From Nodosilinea sp. P-1105 (GTDB lineage Bacteria; Cyanobacteriota; Cyanobacteriia; Phormidesmidales; Phormidesmidaceae): a stretch of DNA of 59,542 nucleotides. The notes under the pieces are model-generated. The model was not told the origin of the DNA. It was given only the letters and a program-made list of their open reading frames with translations, and ran no database searches. Shown one piece after another: positions 53,632-59,542 of this stretch. The translations under genes and the position numbers were made by a program. Numbering within the stretch: the first letter of the stretch is position 1; every line of letters begins with the position of its first letter. Location: NCBI RefSeq assembly GCF_012911975.1, contig NZ_SMDQ01000032.1, positions 1-59,542 on the forward strand. The letters run 5' to 3'.

Positions 53632-56346
53632 ATGTTGCAGTCTATTCAAACGTTAGGGTTGGGGTTGCCAATGGCCGCTACCCTGGGGTTGGCCATTGGG
53701 GCGGGGGGGGCTGTGCTGTTGCCGATGGCGTGGCCCAGGCTCAGGGGACATCAGCGCTGCATGGAGCAGCACTTGCAGGCGACCACCCTGGCCCAGAGTG
53801 AGCAACGGTTCCGCACCCTAATTCGAGATCTGGGGGTGGGGGTACTGCTGCTCAACCCCCAGGCTGAAGTTGTGGTCGGCAACCAAGCGGCTCGACGATT
53901 TTTTCACCTGCCGGATACATCAGTAACCACTGAACCCATAGAGTTTGGTCCTCAACTGGGTTACTTTCAGCGGCAGGACGGCACCCTTTGTCCCCCGGAA
54001 GAGTTACCCGTACAACGGGCGATCGCCCAAAAAGCGCCCCTCAACGATGCGGTGATTGGCTTTGTGGATCACGCCACAGTGGCCGTACGCTGGCTGCTGG
54101 TTAATGTCGATCCCCAGTTGGACCAGGCTGGTGAGGTGGAGCGGATCCTATGCACCTTTAGCGACATCACCCTTCAAAAGCAGGCGGAAGCAGCGGTGCA
54201 AGCGGTCGCCAACCGAGAAACCGCCATTAGTCGCATTGTGCAGCGGATGCGTCAAACACTAGATTTGGAGACGATTTTTGCGGCTACGACCCAAGAGTTA
54301 CAACAGGCGGTAAGCTGCGATCGCGTTTGGATCTATCGTTTCAACCCCGACTGGAGTGGGGTGGTGGTGGCTGAAGACCTGGCCGACCCGACCGCTCCTT
54401 CTACCCTAGCAATGGCCGATGCCAATGGGGCTAGTGTGGCAATACCAGAGAACCCTCGGCTGATTGATCGCTCGGACTGTGGTGCCCGTAAGCTGCAACA
54501 GGATGGCTTCGACGATAGCTATCTAGTGTTCCAAGACACCTACCTACAAGAAACCCAGGCCGAAACCTATCGCCGCGATCGCACCTATCACTGCGTCACA
54601 GATATCTACGATGAAGGGTTTGACCGTTGCTACTTGCAATTTTTAGAACAGTGGCAGGTGCGGGCCTACGTAATTGTGCCAATTTTCGCCGGTAGCCAGT
54701 TGTGGGGGCTATTGGGCATCTATAGCCATCACCATCCCCGTCCCTGGACCCGTCACGAGGTGAAACTGGTTCTCCAGGTGGGCGTACATTTAGGCACGGC
54801 TGTCCAGCAGGCCAATTTACTCAACCAAACCCAGCAGCAGGCCCAGGCCCTGGAATTGGCCAAACAGGCTGCCGATGCCGCCAACCAAGCCAAGGGAGAC
54901 TTTCTGGCCAGCATGAGCCATGAATTGCGCACTCCCCTCAACGCCATTTTGGGATTCACCCAGATTCTGCACAGGGATCCGGCCTTGGCCGATAACCACC
55001 GCAACCTGGTGGGCATTGTCAATCGCAGTGGCAACCATTTATTGGGGCTGATTAACAATGTCCTATCTTTAGCTAAAATTGAGGCCAACAAAATCACCCT
55101 GGATGAAGGCCCCTTCGATTTATCCGAGCTATTGCAGTCCGTCGACGATTTATTGCGGCTCAAGGCCGAGTCTCGGGGCCTTGAGCTGAAGCTGGTAGGA
55201 GCCGCAGATCTGCCCCCAACCCTGTGGGCCGACCACGGTAAGCTGCGGCAAATTTTAATTAACTTAATCGGCAACGCCATCAAATTTACCCCCCAGGGCT
55301 CAATCACCGTACGGTGGGTCTTGGCTAACGACCACCCAGTTCGGCCCTTGCCATCCACCGATGGCGATGGCGATCGCCCCCCCAAAAACCACCGACTAAC
55401 CCTGAGCGTCGAAGATACCGGCGTTGGCATTGCTCCGGCAGAAATCCCCCATCTATTCCAACCGTTTGAGCAGACCCAATCGGGGCGTCGTGCCGCCGAA
55501 GGCAGTGGCTTAGGACTATCCCTCAGTCACACCTTCGCCCAGCTCATGGGAGGGGATATTGCTGTGACAAGCGTCCCCGAGCAGGGGTCCACATTTACCC
55601 TGACCCTACCGGTTGGCCTAACGACCGCTGCCCCCACCGTCAGGGAGGCGGAGATCAAAACCTACCGACTCCCCGCCCACCTGACCTATCGCATTTTGGT
55701 GGCTGACGACGTGGCCGAAAGTCGTCTGCTGCTGCGCCATTGGCTAGAGGAAGCCGGGTTTGAGGTGCGTGAAGCCAACGCTGGTCCAGCCGCCATTGAG
55801 GTATGGCAAGCTTGGGCTCCCCAACTGATTTGTCTGGATATGCAGATGCCAGAGCTGGATGGCTACGCTGTCGCCCGCCATATTCGCCAATCCACTCTAG
55901 GGGATGACCCGGTTATTTTAGCGGTCACGGCGAGTGTATTTGAAGCACAGCAGGGTGATTGCTTGGCCGCTGGGTGCAACGCTGTCCTGCCTAAACCCTT
56001 GACTCGAGAGCTGCTGCTGGCGTGCATTGGTGAGCACCTAGGGTTAGCCGATGCTAGGGCCACCTGGCCAGAATGGCCATCGTTCCCTGGGGTATCCCCT
56101 GGAACGGTGGGGCAGCTTCCGTCTCGGCTCACCCCAGCAGATATGGCAGTCTTGGATTCAGCCTGGCTGGCTCAAGTGCATCGGGCCGCCCAAGCCGTTG
56201 ACGATCGGCAGATTCGTCAATTGATGCGCCAACTGCCCCCAGTCCACCGACCCTTGGGTCAGCGGCTCACCCAACTTCTCGATGAGTTTCGCTTTGACAT
56301 CATCATTCAGTTAACGGCCCCATCCCCGGTTCAGCCCACCCCTTAA
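53632..56346 (+). CDS. Hybrid histidine kinase with PAS and cyanobacteriochrome-type GAF
   Basis: A 904-residue protein. A hydrophobic N-terminal helix (LGLPMAATLGLAIGAGGAVLL) is followed by PAS (~55-185) and GAF (~205-395). The GAF resembles bilin-binding cyanobacteriochromes: DRVWIYRFNPDWSG, DTYLQETQAETYRR, and Cys333 in GFDRCYLQFLEQWQ, the canonical chromophore position followed by Tyr; Cys283 and Cys321 are extra. Kinase: His430 in SHELRTPLN, N-box NLIGNAIKFTPQG, G-boxes DTGVGIAP and GSGLGLSLS. Receiver: Asp736 in LDMQMPELDG. The C-terminal ~110 residues are Hpt-like or linker. A light-sensing role is inferred. It is followed 65 bp later by the cyclase response regulator. Confidence 0.88.
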   Translation: MLQSIQTLGLGLPMAATLGLAIGAGGAVLLPMAWPRLRGHQRCMEQHLQATTLAQSEQRFRTLIRDLGVGVLLLNPQAEVVVGNQAARRFFHLPDTSVTTEPIEFGPQLGYFQRQDGTLCPPEELPVQRAIAQKAPLNDAVIGFVDHATVAVRWLLVNVDPQLDQAGEVERILCTFSDITLQKQAEAAVQAVANRETAISRIVQRMRQTLDLETIFAATTQELQQAVSCDRVWIYRFNPDWSGVVVAEDLADPTAPSTLAMADANGASVAIPENPRLIDRSDCGARKLQQDGFDDSYLVFQDTYLQETQAETYRRDRTYHCVTDIYDEGFDRCYLQFLEQWQVRAYVIVPIFAGSQLWGLLGIYSHHHPRPWTRHEVKLVLQVGVHLGTAVQQANLLNQTQQQAQALELAKQAADAANQAKGDFLASMSHELRTPLNAILGFTQILHRDPALADNHRNLVGIVNRSGNHLLGLINNVLSLAKIEANKITLDEGPFDLSELLQSVDDLLRLKAESRGLELKLVGAADLPPTLWADHGKLRQILINLIGNAIKFTPQGSITVRWVLANDHPVRPLPSTDGDGDRPPKNHRLTLSVEDTGVGIAPAEIPHLFQPFEQTQSGRRAAEGSGLGLSLSHTFAQLMGGDIAVTSVPEQGSTFTLTLPVGLTTAAPTVREAEIKTYRLPAHLTYRILVADDVAESRLLLRHWLEEAGFEVREANAGPAAIEVWQAWAPQLICLDMQMPELDGYAVARHIRQSTLGDDPVILAVTASVFEAQQGDCLAAGCNAVLPKPLTRELLLACIGEHLGLADARATWPEWPSFPGVSPGTVGQLPSRLTPADMAVLDSAWLAQVHRAAQAVDDRQIRQLMRQLPPVHRPLGQRLTQLLDEFRFDIIIQLTAPSPVQPTP

Positions 56347-56411
56347 CTTTCTAGCCCTCAGCCTTTTGGTGAATAGTCCCTGTGTTATATCCCACCCCAG
56401 CACTAACGCCT

Positions 56412-57563
56412 ATGACTGCTCATTCGCCACCACCCCAGGCGGTTGATATTTTGATCGTCGATGACATCCCCGATAATTTGCGGGTGTTATCCACGATTTT
56501 GGAGACCGAGGGCTACAGCTGTCGCAAGGCCATCAGTGGTGCCCTAGCAGTACAAGCCACCCTGCTGGCCCCCCCAGACTTAATTTTGCTGGATATCACC
56601 ATGCCCACCATGGATGGCTTTGAGGTGTGCCAAAAACTGAAAGCCAACCCCACCACCCAAGATATTCCGATAATTTTTCTCACAGCTCGGGATGCTGAAG
56701 CCGAAAAGAAGCGGGCGTTTTCCCTGGGGGCAGCAGATTATATTGTTAAACCTTTTCAAGCCTATGAAGTGCTACTGCGGGTGAAGCACCAACTGGCTTT
56801 GCGTTGTCAGCAGCAACAGTTAGCTCGACAAAACCAGCAGCTACAAGCCGAGATCAAAGAACGCCAGCAGATCGAAGCGGAACTGCGTCAACAGCGCTTG
56901 CGATCTGAGCAACTGCTGATGAATGTGCTGCCGTTTCAGATTGCCCAGCGGCTCAAAGAACAAGACGAAGCGATCGCCGATCAGTTTGATGCCGTCACCA
57001 TTTTGTTTGCTGACATTGTCGGCTTCAGTACCGTAGCGGCCCAGCTAGCCCCTGCGGAACTGGTGCAGCTGCTCAACCAAATCTTCTCTAAATTTGACGA
57101 GTTAGCGGCCCTCTACCGCTTGGAGAAAATTAAAACCATTGGCGACGCTTACATGGTAGCAGCAGGGGTGCCAGTACCTCGCCCTGACCATGCCAAGGCG
57201 ATCGCCCAAATGGCCCTGGATATGCAGGCCACCATCGGCGAATTCTGGCGTCCCGATGGCCAACCCTTCCAGCTGCGCATCGGTATTAATTCCGGCAGTT
57301 TGGTGGCTGGGGTGATTGGCATTCGCAAGTTCATCTACGACCTGTGGGGAGACACGGTCAATATCGCTAGCTTCATGGAAGCCACCGGTGAAGCTGGCAA
57401 AATTCAAGTATCAGAGGCAGCCTACCAGCATTTGCGGGATGACTTTCCGCTGATCTCCCGAGGCCAGGTGGTGCTCAAAACGGCTGATAGTCTTAACACC
57501 TACTGGTTACTGTCACAACCTATCCCAAGTCCAGCTCACAATCTGGAGTTTTCCCACAGGTAG
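56412..57563 (+). CDS. Response regulator fused to class III adenylate/guanylate cyclase
   Basis: A 383-residue protein. Receiver 15-135 with phosphoacceptor Asp61 (LLDITMPTMDG) and Lys in YIVKPF. A coiled-coil follows (LARQNQQLQAEIKERQQIEAEL), then the cyclase domain at 190-370. Metal Asp201 is in FADIVGFS; Lys241 (IKTIGDAYM) and Asp310 (YDLWG) are the adenine-selecting pair; Asn317 is present, but the transition-state Arg is Phe321 (NIASFME), which should lower activity. The last ~15 residues are encoded by a dispersed palindromic repeat. ATG 56412 is used; GTG 56382 is possible. Likely target of the upstream hybrid kinase. Confidence 0.9.
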   Translation: MTAHSPPPQAVDILIVDDIPDNLRVLSTILETEGYSCRKAISGALAVQATLLAPPDLILLDITMPTMDGFEVCQKLKANPTTQDIPIIFLTARDAEAEKKRAFSLGAADYIVKPFQAYEVLLRVKHQLALRCQQQQLARQNQQLQAEIKERQQIEAELRQQRLRSEQLLMNVLPFQIAQRLKEQDEAIADQFDAVTILFADIVGFSTVAAQLAPAELVQLLNQIFSKFDELAALYRLEKIKTIGDAYMVAAGVPVPRPDHAKAIAQMALDMQATIGEFWRPDGQPFQLRIGINSGSLVAGVIGIRKFIYDLWGDTVNIASFMEATGEAGKIQVSEAAYQHLRDDFPLISRGQVVLKTADSLNTYWLLSQPIPSPAHNLEFSHR

Positions 57564-57590
57564 ATCTTTAGGTCTGGACTTGAGTTTGGT

Positions 57591-57593
<3 letters not shown>
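57524..57593. repeat. Palindromic dispersed repeat, copy 4
   Basis: CCAAGTCCAG (57525-57534) and CTGGACTT (57574-57581) with inner CTGGAGTT (57543-57550). It overlaps the 3' end of the cyclase gene, supplies its stop, and reaches the stop codon of the convergent pyrG. Confidence 0.75.
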
Positions 57594-59429
<1,836 letters not shown>

Positions 59430-59542
59430 TTATAGGGCTTTGCCCTTCCCGAAGGGTATTGAAATCGTAGATACTGTGTTGGCCTTGGGGTGTCAAGGGG
59501 TCGCTGCCGCTGATTTAGGTGGCAGCAACTTAGACGGGTCGT

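Overview
The window reads as chromosomal DNA of a filamentous, Leptolyngbya/Nodosilinea-like cyanobacterium (inference). Supporting signs are the many GCGATCGC (HIP1) sites, short tandem and palindromic repeats in almost every long gap, cyanobacterial families (MinCDE, type II NADH dehydrogenase, DUF3288, a cyanobacteriochrome GAF domain, HTH-STAND-WD40 proteins), and no tRNA, rRNA, CRISPR array or intact insertion sequence that I could see.

Layout. 0.1-5.7 kb is an accessory/defence island. It holds a Trypco1-like protein divergent from a caspase-like/STAND-NTPase/repeat protein, a broken nSTAND remnant, an UPF0175 antitoxin-like protein without a partner, and a collapsed SBF/arsenite-type transporter. 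An mntA-hepT toxin-antitoxin module (6.0-6.7 kb) lies between two ~138-bp direct repeats, one of them the 3' end of the next gene. 6.8-13.2 kb carries an exported protein, an AI-2E-family permease, a phosphohexomutase and a two-subunit M16 peptidase. 13.6-13.8 kb contains an unexplained, strongly foldable non-coding stretch. 14.0-17.7 kb is minC-minD-minE, a [2Fe-2S] thioredoxin-like ferredoxin and cbiT. 18.0-21.3 kb has NDH-2, a small conserved protein and a D-Ala-D-Ala carboxypeptidase.

21.6-30.9 kb is a nearly complete TonB-dependent iron/haem acquisition locus: substrate-binding lipoprotein, outer-membrane receptor with FRAP/NPDL-type haem-receptor motifs, ATPase, permease, ferritin-like protein, ExbD, ExbB, and a divergent TonB. 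31.1-32.2 kb is a split YeeE/YedE sulfur transporter. 32.4-34.6 kb holds a TPR protein and a GAF-SpoIIE phosphatase. 35.3-38.7 kb is murT-gatD plus a signal peptidase I with a large membrane extension. 39.5-40.9 kb is mnmA and a DUF3288 gene.

41.2-51.3 kb is a second conflict/signalling island. It has a STAND NTPase with one membrane helix and four ASH/HYDIN-like domains, convergent with a degenerate stand-alone DUF4347 protein, an orphan HAMP sensor, and a STAND protein with 14 WD40 repeats whose stop codon overlaps the start of a GNAT acetyltransferase. 51.7-59.2 kb is argS, then a hybrid histidine kinase with a cyanobacteriochrome-type GAF domain followed 65 bp later by a response regulator fused to a class III nucleotide cyclase (a probable light-to-cyclic-nucleotide pathway), and convergent pyrG.

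All function calls come from reading motifs by eye; no database search was run. Several start codons were moved downstream of the longest open frame, and each move is stated.
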